Shown one piece after another: positions 1-7,898 of a stretch of 49,732 bases of DNA (position 1 is its first letter; each line of letters starts with the position of its first letter). Under the pieces are notes generated by a model. The model was not told the origin of the DNA and made no database searches. It saw nothing but the letters and a program-made list of their open reading frames with translations. The stretch comes from Caulobacter sp. D5 (GTDB lineage: Bacteria > Pseudomonadota > Alphaproteobacteria > Caulobacterales > Caulobacteraceae): assembly GCF_003185805.1 (NCBI RefSeq), contig NZ_QHJY01000089.1, positions 1-49,732 of the forward strand, written 5' to 3'. Made by a program: the position numbers and the translations under genes.

Positions 1-93
1 ACCCGCGCCCGCGCCGAAGGGCGCCGGCTGGCCGACGCGATCCGGCTGTTCGCCGCGACCGGCGCCGACTGGCGGCTCAGCCAGCCGACTTGA
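1..93 (+). CDS. C-terminal fragment of an unidentified protein
   Basis: An open frame enters from the left edge and ends at a TGA at 91-93, giving about 30 residues rich in Ala and Arg and ending in WRLSQPT. The fragment is too short to assign to a family. It overlaps the 3' end of the minus-strand aminotransferase gene by 17 bases, tail to tail, which is common in this compact genome. It could be the end of a real gene or a chance open frame; codon use (GC-rich third positions) favours a real gene. The neighbouring glycan-type genes would suit a glycosyltransferase, but nothing in the visible residues shows that. Confidence 0.4.
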   Translation, partial: TRARAEGRRLADAIRLFAATGADWRLSQPT

Positions 94-1195
94 GGATGTC
101 GGCGATCCGCGCGGCGTCCGCCGCGTCGAGGTCCATGTAGAACGGCAGGCCCAGGGTCGAGCGCGCCAGGCGCTCGGTGTTGGGCAGGTCGGTGCGCGGG
201 CACTCGGCGAAGGCGGGCGAGGCGTGGCAGCCCTCGCCCCACCACTGGCGGGTGTCGATGTCGGCGGCCTTCAAGGCGGCGATCAGGCGCGGCGCCGCGC
301 CTTCCGGGGTGGCGACTACGCAGACGCTGGTCGTCCAGTCGCGGCCCCAGCCCGGCTGGAAGCCGATGTCGGATCCGTACAGCGCCTGGCGCAGGGTCTG
401 GGCGGCGGTGAACCAGCGCAGCCGGTCGCCCGGCCAGGCGTCGAGCGCGGCCAGGCCCACGGCCGCGGCGTACTCGCTGATCTTGGCGTTGGTGGCGGCG
501 TGCTGCGACAGGCGCGAGCCTTCGAAGCCAAAACCGGTCAAGCGGCGCAGGCGGCTGGCCAGGGCCGGGTCGTCGGTGACAACATAACCGCCTTCGCCCA
601 TGCCCAGGACCTTGGTGGCGTGCAGGCTGACGACCGTCGGCAGGCGCGGGTCGCCGGCGGCGTCGAAGGCGGCGGCCGCGTCGAGGATCACCTTCACGCC
701 GGTTCGGTCCTGGAAATCGAGCCAGGCGGCGACGTCGGGCATGTGGCCGAACGGGGCGACGATGATCACGGCGCTGACCGGCCCGGGCGCGCGGGGCAGG
801 GCCGCTTCCAGCGTCTGCGGCGTCAGCATCCAGCTGTCGCGGTCGGCGTCGAGAAACCAGGGCATCAGCCCGGCCTGCACGGCCGCGTGCGCCGTGGCCA
901 CGAAAGTCCAGGACGGCATGGCGCACAGCGTTCCGGGCGTCGCGCCGAGGGCCTTGAGGGTCAGGGTCAGGCCCTGGGTGGCGTTGCTGCAGGTGACGGC
1001 CAGAGCGTTCGCGCCGAATCGATGGGCCAGGCGCTCTTCCAGCTCCTGCACCAGCGGGCCGAAGTTCGAATACCAGCGGGCGGTGTCGATCCGGCGAAGA
1101 TAGGGAAGAATGGCGTCGGCCAGGGGCAGGCGAGGTTTCGCGACGGCGATCGGCGAAACACTATCGGCGCGAAGGTTGCGGGCCTGCTTGGCCAT
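77..1195 (-). CDS. DegT/DnrJ/EryC1/StrS-family PLP sugar aminotransferase
   Basis: 372 aa. This fold-type I PLP enzyme family transfers an amino group from glutamate to a nucleotide-linked keto-sugar, as VioA, PseC and WecE do. The PLP-binding lysine is K195 in SLHATKVLGMGEGGY, and D172 in the preceding LDAAAAFD segment is the usual residue contacting the pyridine nitrogen. Near residues 69-74 SNATQG matches the phosphate-binding turn. A longer frame opens at 1234, but the ATG at 1195 has a GGGGAA-type ribosome site just upstream and a better-conserved N-terminus. It is divergent from the PhyH-like gene. With the ACP/KASIII/acyltransferase operon nearby it probably makes the amino sugar that is then N-acylated. 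The family is clear; the sugar substrate is inferred. Confidence 0.85.
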   Translation of the reverse strand: MAKQARNLRADSVSPIAVAKPRLPLADAILPYLRRIDTARWYSNFGPLVQELEERLAHRFGANALAVTCSNATQGLTLTLKALGATPGTLCAMPSWTFVATAHAAVQAGLMPWFLDADRDSWMLTPQTLEAALPRAPGPVSAVIIVAPFGHMPDVAAWLDFQDRTGVKVILDAAAAFDAAGDPRLPTVVSLHATKVLGMGEGGYVVTDDPALASRLRRLTGFGFEGSRLSQHAATNAKISEYAAAVGLAALDAWPGDRLRWFTAAQTLRQALYGSDIGFQPGWGRDWTTSVCVVATPEGAAPRLIAALKAADIDTRQWWGEGCHASPAFAECPRTDLPNTERLARSTLGLPFYMDLDAADAARIADILKSAG

Positions 1196-1363
1196 GGAGA
1201 TTCCCCGATTGGTTTCGTAACCTGCGGGCAACATAGTTAACGGGTGCTAACCGGCGCCGTGTACGGGTTGCGACGGATTGCCTCGTCGCCCAGAAGCGGT
1301 ATTGGGTGGCGGTATTCATCTCATCCGTCGCCGTCGTGTTCGGCGGTCATGGAGAAGCTTTCG

Positions 1364-2278
1364 ATGTCGGCAGCGACGCCCGGCCCCGTGCAGGATCTGA
1401 TCGAGCGCGGCTATCACGTGCTTCCGGGCGGACTGGACGCCGACGCGGCGGGCCGGCTGCTCGCGCGCATCCGTGATCTGCGCAGCTTCGGCGAGGAGCT
1501 GTTCCTCAGCGAGGAAGAGTTCGACGCCAATCCGCAGTATGTCGGCGTCAACCCCGCCCCCGGCCGCAACCTGCTGGAGCGCTTCGACGAGGAGCTGGCC
1601 TTCGTCGAGAAGGACGCCGGCCTGACCGGCGCGGTGGCCGGCCTGCTGGGCGACGACTACGAGATCCTGCTCAAGAAGCTGATCTGCGGCGTGCCGGCCT
1701 CGGCCGTGCCCCAGTGGCTGAAGACCCGCATCCATGGCAACCCGGTCAACAACCTAGGCCCCTATGTGAAGCCGCAGTACCGGGACGTGACCTATTTCTA
1801 CGGCATCGACTTCCACCAGGACCTGATCGACTACAAGGACCGGGAAGCCGACTTCATCACCCTCTATGTCTATCTGCACGACGTGGGCGAGCGCGACGCG
1901 CCGCTGTTCCTGCTGGAGAACAGCCAGACCCTGGGCGGCACGCTGTTTCCGCACGACCTGACCAAGGACGAGAGCGGCTGGACCTACGGCGATCGCAAGG
2001 GCGGGCAGGTGCACTGCCCGCAGCACCTGCTGATCGGCCCGGCCGGTTACGCGGCCATGTGGCACGCCTGCACCCTGCATGGCACCCAGCCCGATGCGGC
2101 CGACCACGAACGCCTGTCGCTGCGCTACCTGATCGCCCGCAAGCCCTCGCGCAAGGACACCGGCATCGACGCGGTCAACGCCACGCTGAAGGGCCCGCTG
2201 AGCCTGACAGCGACGCGCAACGATCTGGACGAGGCCGGGGCGGCCAAGGTGAAGGCCAACAGCGTCAACGAGGCTTAG
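1364..2278 (+). CDS. phytanoyl-CoA dioxygenase (PhyH)-like Fe(II)/2-oxoglutarate oxygenase
   Basis: 304 aa. The protein has the HxD of the facial iron triad at H151/D153 (in GIDFHQDLIDY), a distal His at H239 (in CTLHGTQP) and a downstream Arg in RLSLRYL (R250/R254) suited to binding 2-oxoglutarate. That is the layout of PhyH-type hydroxylases, which hydroxylate or desaturate small molecules. I chose the ATG at 1364 because GGAGAA lies 7 bases upstream; an ATG at 1349 and a frame open from 1244 are in phase but lack a comparable site. It is transcribed away from the aminotransferase across a 168-base gap and ends 15 bases before a palindromic repeat element. In this island it could hydroxylate the sugar or its acyl group. 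The substrate is unknown. Confidence 0.75.
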   Translation: MSAATPGPVQDLIERGYHVLPGGLDADAAGRLLARIRDLRSFGEELFLSEEEFDANPQYVGVNPAPGRNLLERFDEELAFVEKDAGLTGAVAGLLGDDYEILLKKLICGVPASAVPQWLKTRIHGNPVNNLGPYVKPQYRDVTYFYGIDFHQDLIDYKDREADFITLYVYLHDVGERDAPLFLLENSQTLGGTLFPHDLTKDESGWTYGDRKGGQVHCPQHLLIGPAGYAAMWHACTLHGTQPDAADHERLSLRYLIARKPSRKDTGIDAVNATLKGPLSLTATRNDLDEAGAAKVKANSVNEA

Positions 2279-2293
2279 GGCTTCCCTTGGTCC

Positions 2294-2444
2294 GTCATCC
2301 CGGGCGGAGGGCCGCGAAGCGGACCGCAGACCCGGGACCTAGGGGCGGCCGCATTGCGCTGGCTACCGCCCTGGGCGGACGAAGCTGACTGCTGCGCCAG
2401 TCTCCTTAAGTCCCGGCTCTCCGCTGCGCTGCGGCCGGGATGAC
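2294..2444. repeat. palindromic intergenic repeat, family A, copy 1 (151 bp)
   Basis: The element starts GTCATCCCGG and ends CCGGGATGAC, so its termini are inverted repeats. Inside is a second stem around GGGCCGCGAAGCGGACC. It lies between convergent genes (PhyH-like and GT41). A close relative in the opposite orientation is at 41522-41636; the first about 60 bases match with only a few differences, and both share a GGGGCGGCCGC core. It could act as a bidirectional terminator or be a non-autonomous mobile repeat. Confidence 0.8.
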
Positions 2445-2460
2445 GTGGAAATGGTGGGCG

Positions 2461-4125
2461 TCAAACCTTGCTCGCCATCGCCGCGAACGCCGCCTCCATC
2501 CGTCGCGTGAACCCCGCCTCGTCGCGATAGGGCGAGGCGTCCAGGGCGGGACGGATCCTGGCGCGCAGCGCGGCCAGGGCCTCGTGGTTCTGATCCAGTC
2601 GCGCGGCGAAGGCGGCCATGGCGCTCCAGTCGTCGAACAGCAACTCTTCCAGCCCCATGGCGCTCAGGGCCTCGACGGCGACGCGGCTGTAGTAGTCGCG
2701 GCCCCGGATCGCCAGCACTGGCACGCCGCGCGAGACGGCCTCCATGGTCGTGGTGCCGCCGCCGACCGGGCTGGGGTCGAGCGCGAAGTCGATGCCGGCG
2801 AAGGCCTGCTCGTATTCCTCGCCCGTCGTCTTGCCCTCGAACTGGATGCGCTGGGGCGCGATCCCGTGAGCCAGGAACCGGCACTGGGTCGTGGTCTGCA
2901 GCACCGGATCGACGAAGTAGCTGTACTTGAAGAGCAGCTCGGCGCCCGGGCAGGCGTGCAGGAGCCCGGCCCAGCCGGCGACGGTCTCGTCGCTGATCTT
3001 GGCCGGATGGTTGAAGCTGCCGAAGGTCAGATGGCCGGTCTCGATCGCCGGGGAAGGCGAGGGGGCCGCCGTCGGCGTCGGCCGGAACGCCGCCAGGATC
3101 GGGCCGATGTCGTGCAGCGTCTCGACGAACAGCGGCGGGGCGTCGGCGGTCAGCATGTGCGAGCCGAGCATGGAGTAGTCCATGGCCTCCAGGCCCGTGG
3201 TCTGGATCCAGTTCAGCCAGGCGAGTTGCACCGGCGCGGGGCGGCGGGCGAACACCGCCAGGCGGTTGCCCGAGGCGTGGCCCCAGACATCGACCAGCAC
3301 GTCGATCGCGTCGGCGCGGATCAGGTCGGCGTGGGCGTCGTAGGTCAAGGCCTTGCAGGACCGCACCGTGACGTGGGCGGGCAGGCGTTCCTTCTCTGCG
3401 TGATCCACATAGGCGAAGACCTCGAAGCGCTCGGTGTCGTGGTTCTCGAACACCAGGTCGACGAAGTGGCGCAGCTGGTTGGCGAAGCTGGGCGCCACAT
3501 AGCCGACGCGCAGCTTGCGCCGGCCGTCCCAGGCGGGCGGGAACTTTGGCGAGGCCGGCAGGACCTTGCGCATCACCTCGCCCCAGCGGCGGGCGGTGTC
3601 GGCCTGGCGCTGGAGGCCGTCCTTGGCGAACATCAGCGAATAGAGCACGAAGCCCGAGAGGTACGACGCCCCGGTCAGGCCCACCGCCTTGTCGAAGGCC
3701 GCCAGCGCCGCCTCGATGCGGCCGGCGTGGTGCAGCGACTGGCCGTAGACGAACAGGCCCTCGTTGGCCGCCACCGCAGGGTCGTTCAGCGCGCAGCCGC
3801 AGGCCGCGGCGGCGACGCCGACATAGTCCTCTGCGTAGAACATTCGGCCGACGTCGAGGGCGAAGGCGGCGTCGCGGGCGATCCGGTCCAGCGCGATGTC
3901 GTTCTCGCCCATCACCGTGAAGGCGTGGTTCATCCAGGCCGTCTCGAAGGCCGCTCGGGCGCGGGCCTCCTCGCCCATCGCGCTCAGGGCCGCGGCGTGG
4001 AAATAGTGGACCTGGACGTCGTCGCCATTCTGCGCGGCCAGCGGACCCAGCAGCGCCTCGGCGCCGACGGCGTCGCCGGCCAGGAGCAGCTCCATCGCCC
4101 GGGGGAACACGTCTTGCGCCGACAT
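2461..4125 (-). CDS. TPR-GT41 glycosyltransferase (OGT/SPINDLY type), first paralogue
   Basis: 554 aa. The N-terminal about 190 residues are alpha-helical TPR-like repeats (for example residues 120-150). The C-terminal half is GT41: KLRVGYVAPSFA near 204-215, FGSFNHPAKISDE carrying the lysine expected to contact the nucleotide diphosphate, and VGGGTTTMEAV at 454-464 with PVLAIRG after it. GT41 enzymes move GlcNAc or related sugars onto Ser/Thr of proteins; in Caulobacter relatives an enzyme of this build (FlmG) glycosylates flagellin. The ATG at 4125 follows GGGAAACC; an in-frame TTG at 4146 is less likely. It is divergent from the KASIII operon, and its paralogue lies at the other end of that operon. 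The acceptor protein is inferred, not shown. Confidence 0.85.
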   Translation of the reverse strand: MSAQDVFPRAMELLLAGDAVGAEALLGPLAAQNGDDVQVHYFHAAALSAMGEEARARAAFETAWMNHAFTVMGENDIALDRIARDAAFALDVGRMFYAEDYVGVAAAACGCALNDPAVAANEGLFVYGQSLHHAGRIEAALAAFDKAVGLTGASYLSGFVLYSLMFAKDGLQRQADTARRWGEVMRKVLPASPKFPPAWDGRRKLRVGYVAPSFANQLRHFVDLVFENHDTERFEVFAYVDHAEKERLPAHVTVRSCKALTYDAHADLIRADAIDVLVDVWGHASGNRLAVFARRPAPVQLAWLNWIQTTGLEAMDYSMLGSHMLTADAPPLFVETLHDIGPILAAFRPTPTAAPSPSPAIETGHLTFGSFNHPAKISDETVAGWAGLLHACPGAELLFKYSYFVDPVLQTTTQCRFLAHGIAPQRIQFEGKTTGEEYEQAFAGIDFALDPSPVGGGTTTMEAVSRGVPVLAIRGRDYYSRVAVEALSAMGLEELLFDDWSAMAAFAARLDQNHEALAALRARIRPALDASPYRDEAGFTRRMEAAFAAMASKV

Positions 4126-4230
4126 TGAAGGTTTCCCGCAAATCAAACGGCTGGCCCTTGGGCCAACGACGCGCTTAGATTGCGCTCGACATTGTTCTGC
4201 AATGATTCATTCCGCGGCCGCGAGGCGTAT

Positions 4231-5211
4231 ATGTTGACCGCCAGGATCAAGGCGATCGCAGGTCACCTGCCCGAAGGCCGCCTGACCAACGACGCCTTGG
4301 CCGCACGCTTCCCCGACTGGAGCGCCGACAAGATCCTTGAAAAGACAGGCATAGCCGAGCGTCGCATCGCGGCGGACGGCGAGACCGCGCTCGACCTCGC
4401 CGAAGGCGCGGCCCGCGCTCTGTTGGCGAAGGAAGGCCTCGATCCAGCCGAGATCGATTTCCTGCTGCTGTGCACCCAGACGCCCGACTATGTGTTGCCG
4501 ACAGGCGCCTGCCTGTTGCAGGCCCGCCTTGGACTGCCGACCAGCGCCGGGGCCCTGGACTTCAATCTGGGCTGCTCGGGCTTCGTCTATGGGCTGAGCC
4601 TGGCCAAGGCGCTGATCGAGAGCGGCCAGGCCAAGCGGGTGCTGCTGGTCACGGCCGACACCTATTCCAAGCTGCTGGATCCCGACGACCAGAGCGTGCG
4701 CACCCTGTTCGGCGACGGCGCGGCCGCCACCCTGGTCGAGGCTGTCGAGGCCGACGCGCCGCTGATCGATCCCGTGGTGTTTGGCACCGACGGCAAGGGC
4801 GGCGAGCACCTGATGGTGCGACGCGGCGGCTTCCGCGAGCCCTCGGCCGGCGGCGACATGGTGTTGCGGATGGACGGTCCGGCGGTGATGGCCTTCACCC
4901 TCGGCCACGTGCCCAAGGCCGTCGACGGGCTGCTGCAACGCACCGGGCGGACGATGGAGGAGCACGACCTCTTCGTCTTCCACCAGGCCAACGGCTTCAT
5001 CCTGGAGCGCCTGCGCCGCAAGCTGGCCATCGCACCCGAGCGCTTTGTCATCGACATGCGCGAGGTGGGCAACACGGTGTCGTCGACCATTCCGCTGGCG
5101 CTCGCCCCATTGTTGCAAGCCGCGGGCGCCCCTAGAGGAGCCCCCAGACGCGCGATGCTGGTGGGCTTCGGCGTGGGCCTGTCGTGGGCCGCCGCCAGCG
5201 TCGTCATTTGA
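4231..5211 (+). CDS. 3-oxoacyl-ACP synthase III (KASIII/FabH)-like, first copy
   Basis: 326 aa, the normal length for a FabH-fold condensing enzyme. The complete triad is visible: C115 in FNLGCSGFVYG, H251 in FVFHQANGF and N281 in EVGNTVSST, with the closing GFGVGLSW. Such enzymes condense acetyl- or another short acyl-CoA with malonyl-ACP to give 3-oxoacyl-ACP. The ATG at 4231 is preceded by GAGG five bases away; an upstream in-frame extension to 4180 has no good site. It is the first gene of an operon that continues ten bases later with a small ACP and then a second KASIII. Housekeeping FabH is unlikely because the ACP, ketoreductase and acyltransferase here form a dedicated set among glycan genes. 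Confidence 0.88.
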   Translation: MLTARIKAIAGHLPEGRLTNDALAARFPDWSADKILEKTGIAERRIAADGETALDLAEGAARALLAKEGLDPAEIDFLLLCTQTPDYVLPTGACLLQARLGLPTSAGALDFNLGCSGFVYGLSLAKALIESGQAKRVLLVTADTYSKLLDPDDQSVRTLFGDGAAATLVEAVEADAPLIDPVVFGTDGKGGEHLMVRRGGFREPSAGGDMVLRMDGPAVMAFTLGHVPKAVDGLLQRTGRTMEEHDLFVFHQANGFILERLRRKLAIAPERFVIDMREVGNTVSSTIPLALAPLLQAAGAPRGAPRRAMLVGFGVGLSWAAASVVI

Positions 5212-5221
5212 GGAGACCAAG

Positions 5222-5443
5222 ATGAGCGCCCTTTACGCCGGACTGGCCGAGATCTTCGAGGTCGACGAGTCCGAGATCTCGCCGGCCGCCGAGCTGGCCG
5301 CCTTCAACTGGGACTCGCTGGCGATCATCTCGACCCTGGCCCTGGTGGACGAGGTCCATGGCGTGCTGCTCGACGGCCAGGCCCTGGCCAAGTGCGAGAC
5401 CGTGGCCGACATCGAGGCGCTGGTCGCCAAGGAAACCGCCTGA
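5222..5443 (+). CDS. dedicated acyl carrier protein
   Basis: 73 aa, acidic and helical, with the phosphopantetheine attachment motif WDSLA; S32 is the expected modified serine. The length and the downstream helix (about 37-48) fit the ACP fold. The residue before Ser is Asp as usual. It sits ten bases after the first KASIII, and its stop overlaps the start of the second KASIII (TGATG), so the three are probably translationally coupled. It likely carries the short 3-oxo- and 3-hydroxyacyl chain made by the surrounding enzymes rather than serving bulk fatty-acid synthesis. Confidence 0.87.
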   Translation: MSALYAGLAEIFEVDESEISPAAELAAFNWDSLAIISTLALVDEVHGVLLDGQALAKCETVADIEALVAKETA

Positions 5444-6477
5444 TGCAGCCCGCGCCCGGCGGCTATCGGGTCGAAGGCGTCCGCCTGGCGGGCGTGGTCT
5501 CGACCGTGCCTGCCCGCCGGCTGGAGAACCAGGCGTTCGAGGACCGTCTCGGCGAGGCGGCCGTCGCCGACGTCGCCAAGATGACCGGCGTCCAAACCCG
5601 CTACTGGGTCGAGCCGGGCCAGACCACGGCCGACCTCTGCCAGGCCGCCGCCGAGCGGCTGATCGAGCGCCTGGCCTGGGACCGCGCCTCGATCGACGGG
5701 GTGATCTTCGTCTCCCAGACCCCCGACCACGCCCTGCCGGCCAGCGCCTGCCTGCTGCACGGCAAGCTTGGTCTTTCGCCGCACGCCCAGGCCTTCGACG
5801 TCGGCATGGGCTGCTCGGGATACGTCTACGGCCTGTGGCTGGCCTCGTGCCTGCTGCAAGCCGGCCTGAAGCGCGTGCTGCTGCTGGCCGGCGACACCAT
5901 TAGTCCCTTGCTGGATCCCGATGATCGCGCCACCGCGGTGCTGTTCGGCGACGCCGGCTCGGCCACCGCGCTGGAGCGCGACGCCGCCGCCGCGCCGCTG
6001 CATTTCCGCCTGGGAACCGACGGGACCGGCGCGACCGAGCTGATCGTGCAGGACGGCGGCTTCCGCTCGCCGTGCGGTCCCGCCGGCGGCATCGCTCCGA
6101 CCCTGAAGATGGACGGCAACGCCGTCTTCGCCTTCACCCTGCGCGCGGTGCCGGCCCTGATCGAGGCCGTGCGCGTCGACGCCGGCCTGACGGCTGAGGA
6201 TGTCGACTTCCACCTGCTGCACCAGGCCAACCAGTTCATGCTGCGCCACATCGGCAAGAAGGCGAAGGCCCCGCCCGAGCGCCTGCCGATCAACATCGGC
6301 AAGTTCGGCAACACCAGCTCGGCCACCCTGCCGCTGCTGCTGACCGACGCCGTGGCCGAGCGCTTGAGCGGTGAAGCCGCGACCCTGGTCCTGGCCGGGT
6401 TCGGCGTGGGCTATTCCTGGGGCGCGGTCGCCGGCCGCTTCGGCCCTCTCGACTGCGCGGAGACGCTGTACCTGTGA
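5443..6477 (+). CDS. 3-oxoacyl-ACP synthase III (KASIII/FabH)-like, second copy
   Basis: 344 aa. The triad is C124 ([10 protein letters not shown]), H260 (HLLHQANQF) and N290 (KFGNTSSAT), so it should be catalytically competent like the first copy. The two share the same plan but are clearly diverged, for example NLGCSGF versus GMGCSGY around the cysteine. The start ATG overlaps the ACP stop by one base and follows AAGGAAA. Two active KASIII genes around one ACP suggest either two rounds or types of condensation, a heterodimer, or one enzyme that loads and another that extends. The downstream SDR begins with GTG four bases before its end. Confidence 0.87.
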   Translation: MQPAPGGYRVEGVRLAGVVSTVPARRLENQAFEDRLGEAAVADVAKMTGVQTRYWVEPGQTTADLCQAAAERLIERLAWDRASIDGVIFVSQTPDHALPASACLLHGKLGLSPHAQAFDVGMGCSGYVYGLWLASCLLQAGLKRVLLLAGDTISPLLDPDDRATAVLFGDAGSATALERDAAAAPLHFRLGTDGTGATELIVQDGGFRSPCGPAGGIAPTLKMDGNAVFAFTLRAVPALIEAVRVDAGLTAEDVDFHLLHQANQFMLRHIGKKAKAPPERLPINIGKFGNTSSATLPLLLTDAVAERLSGEAATLVLAGFGVGYSWGAVAGRFGPLDCAETLYL

Positions 6478-7235
6478 GCCTGCATCCCCAAGCCCTGGCG
6501 GATAAGACCATTCTCGTCACCGGCGCCTCCTCGGGCCTTGGGCGCGCGACGGCGCAGGCCGTGGCCGCTGTCGGCGCGCGGGTGATCGCCGCCGGCCGCG
6601 ACGCCGGGCGCCTGGACCAGACCCTGGCCAGCCTGGCCGGCGAGGGCCACGTCTCCCTGATCCAGGACCTTTCCGAAGGCGACGCCGCCACCGAAGCCGT
6701 GGCCAAGGCCGCCATCGAGGCCGGCGGGCTGGACGGGATCTTCCACGCCGCCGGGATCGAGATGGTCCTGCCGATCCGCATGACCAAGGACGCCAAGCTC
6801 GACGAGGTGATGGGCGCCTCCTTCGGCAGCGCCTTCGCTGTCGCTCGCGCCGCCGCCAAGGCCAAGGTGATGAAGGACGAGGGCTCGATCGTGGTGGTCA
6901 GCTCGGTCGCCGCCGAGCGCGGTCGTGCGGGCATGACCGCCTACGCCGCCTCGAAGGCCGCCGTGGAGGGCCTCGTGCGGTCGCTGGCCTGCGAGCTGGC
7001 GCCGCGTCGCATCCGTGTCAACGGCCTGGCGGCCGGCGCGGTCGAGACCGAGATGCACGAGCGGATCACCCGCGGCCTGACCGGCGACGGGATCGAGGCC
7101 TATCGCGCGCGCCACCTGCTGGGCTTTGGCCGGCCGCAGGACGTGGCGGCCGTGGCGGCCTTTCTGCTGACCCCGGCCGCGGCCTGGGTCACCGGCGCGA
7201 TCTGGGACGTGGACGGCGGCTACAAGGCCGCCTGA
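6474..7235 (+). CDS. SDR-family 3-oxoacyl-ACP reductase (FabG-like)
   Basis: 253 aa classical short-chain dehydrogenase. The nucleotide motif TGASSGLG is at 16-23, followed by the catalytic Ser near 144 (VVSSVAAE), Y157 and K161 in AYAASK, and the C-terminal [10 protein letters not shown] seen in FabG relatives. It most likely reduces the 3-oxoacyl-ACP made by the KASIII enzymes to 3-hydroxyacyl-ACP with NAD(P)H. The start is a GTG at 6474 overlapping the preceding stop (GTGA), so it is coupled to the second KASIII. The cofactor preference cannot be fixed, though the Arg in AGRDAGR after the second strand would suit NADPH. Confidence 0.85.
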   Translation: MSLHPQALADKTILVTGASSGLGRATAQAVAAVGARVIAAGRDAGRLDQTLASLAGEGHVSLIQDLSEGDAATEAVAKAAIEAGGLDGIFHAAGIEMVLPIRMTKDAKLDEVMGASFGSAFAVARAAAKAKVMKDEGSIVVVSSVAAERGRAGMTAYAASKAAVEGLVRSLACELAPRRIRVNGLAAGAVETEMHERITRGLTGDGIEAYRARHLLGFGRPQDVAAVAAFLLTPAAAWVTGAIWDVDGGYKAA

Positions 7236-7260
7236 CAAGACTACACGGAGGAAACGCGAG

Positions 7261-7884
7261 ATGGACTACGTGATGGTCGGGGGCGGCGCGCTCGCCCGGG
7301 AAATTCTCGACTGGTTCGGCCCGCAGTTCGCCAAAAGCGGCGACCGCTTCGTCGGCTATCTCGATGACGGCGACGCGCCGATGGCCGCCTTCGGTCGTGA
7401 CCTGCCGTATCTGGGCAAGATCGCCGGCCACGTTCCGGCCGCCGGCGTCCTGCTGGTGATGGGCATCGGCACGCCGGCGGGCAAGACAGCGGTCGGCAAG
7501 GCCCTGCGCGCGGCCGGCGGCAGGTTCGCCACCCTGGTCCACGACCTGGCCTTCGTCACCGCCTCGGCCAGGCTGGGCGAGGGCGTGCTGGTGGGGCCGT
7601 TCGCCAATGTCTCGTCCGACAGCAAGGTGGAAGACCTCGTCACCATCAACGGCCATTCCGGCGTCGGCCACGACGTGGTGCTGGGCGCCGGCTCGACCCT
7701 CAGCTGCCATGTCGACCTGACCGGCCGCGTGAAGGTGGGCGAGGGGGTGTTCTTCGGCTCCGGGGCGAGGGTGCTGCCGGGCGTCACCGTCGGCGCGGGC
7801 TGCACGATCGGGGCCGGGGCGGTGATCGTCCGCGACACTACGCCGGGCGCGACCTATTTCGCCGCGCCGGCCCGGAAGCTCTAG
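7261..7884 (+). CDS. NeuD/PglD-type sugar O- or N-acyltransferase (left-handed beta-helix)
   Basis: 207 aa. The N-terminal about 85 residues form a Rossmann-like half with a glycine-rich turn (VGGGALAREI), as in PglD and NeuD. From about residue 95 hexapeptide repeats follow (for example LGEGVLVGPFANVSS, VKVGEGVFFGSGARV, VTVGAGCTIGAGAVI), and it ends APARKL. GHSGVGHD near 132-139 holds the His pair expected near the active site. Enzymes of this family transfer an acetyl or longer acyl group to the amino group of a nucleotide-linked sugar. It has a strong GGAGG site and lies 25 bases after the ketoreductase, which suggests that the donor is the 3-hydroxyacyl-ACP made by this operon. Acetyl-CoA as donor is the alternative. 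Confidence 0.85.
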   Translation: MDYVMVGGGALAREILDWFGPQFAKSGDRFVGYLDDGDAPMAAFGRDLPYLGKIAGHVPAAGVLLVMGIGTPAGKTAVGKALRAAGGRFATLVHDLAFVTASARLGEGVLVGPFANVSSDSKVEDLVTINGHSGVGHDVVLGAGSTLSCHVDLTGRVKVGEGVFFGSGARVLPGVTVGAGCTIGAGAVIVRDTTPGATYFAAPARKL

Positions 7885-7898
7885 GCCAGAAAGCTCTG

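Noticed and set aside
4151-4165. TGGCCC-TT-GGGCCA in the GT41/KASIII gap, considered as a sigma-54 promoter
   Set aside because: It is a small palindrome without the TTGC element at the right spacing; no sigma-54 call can be supported.
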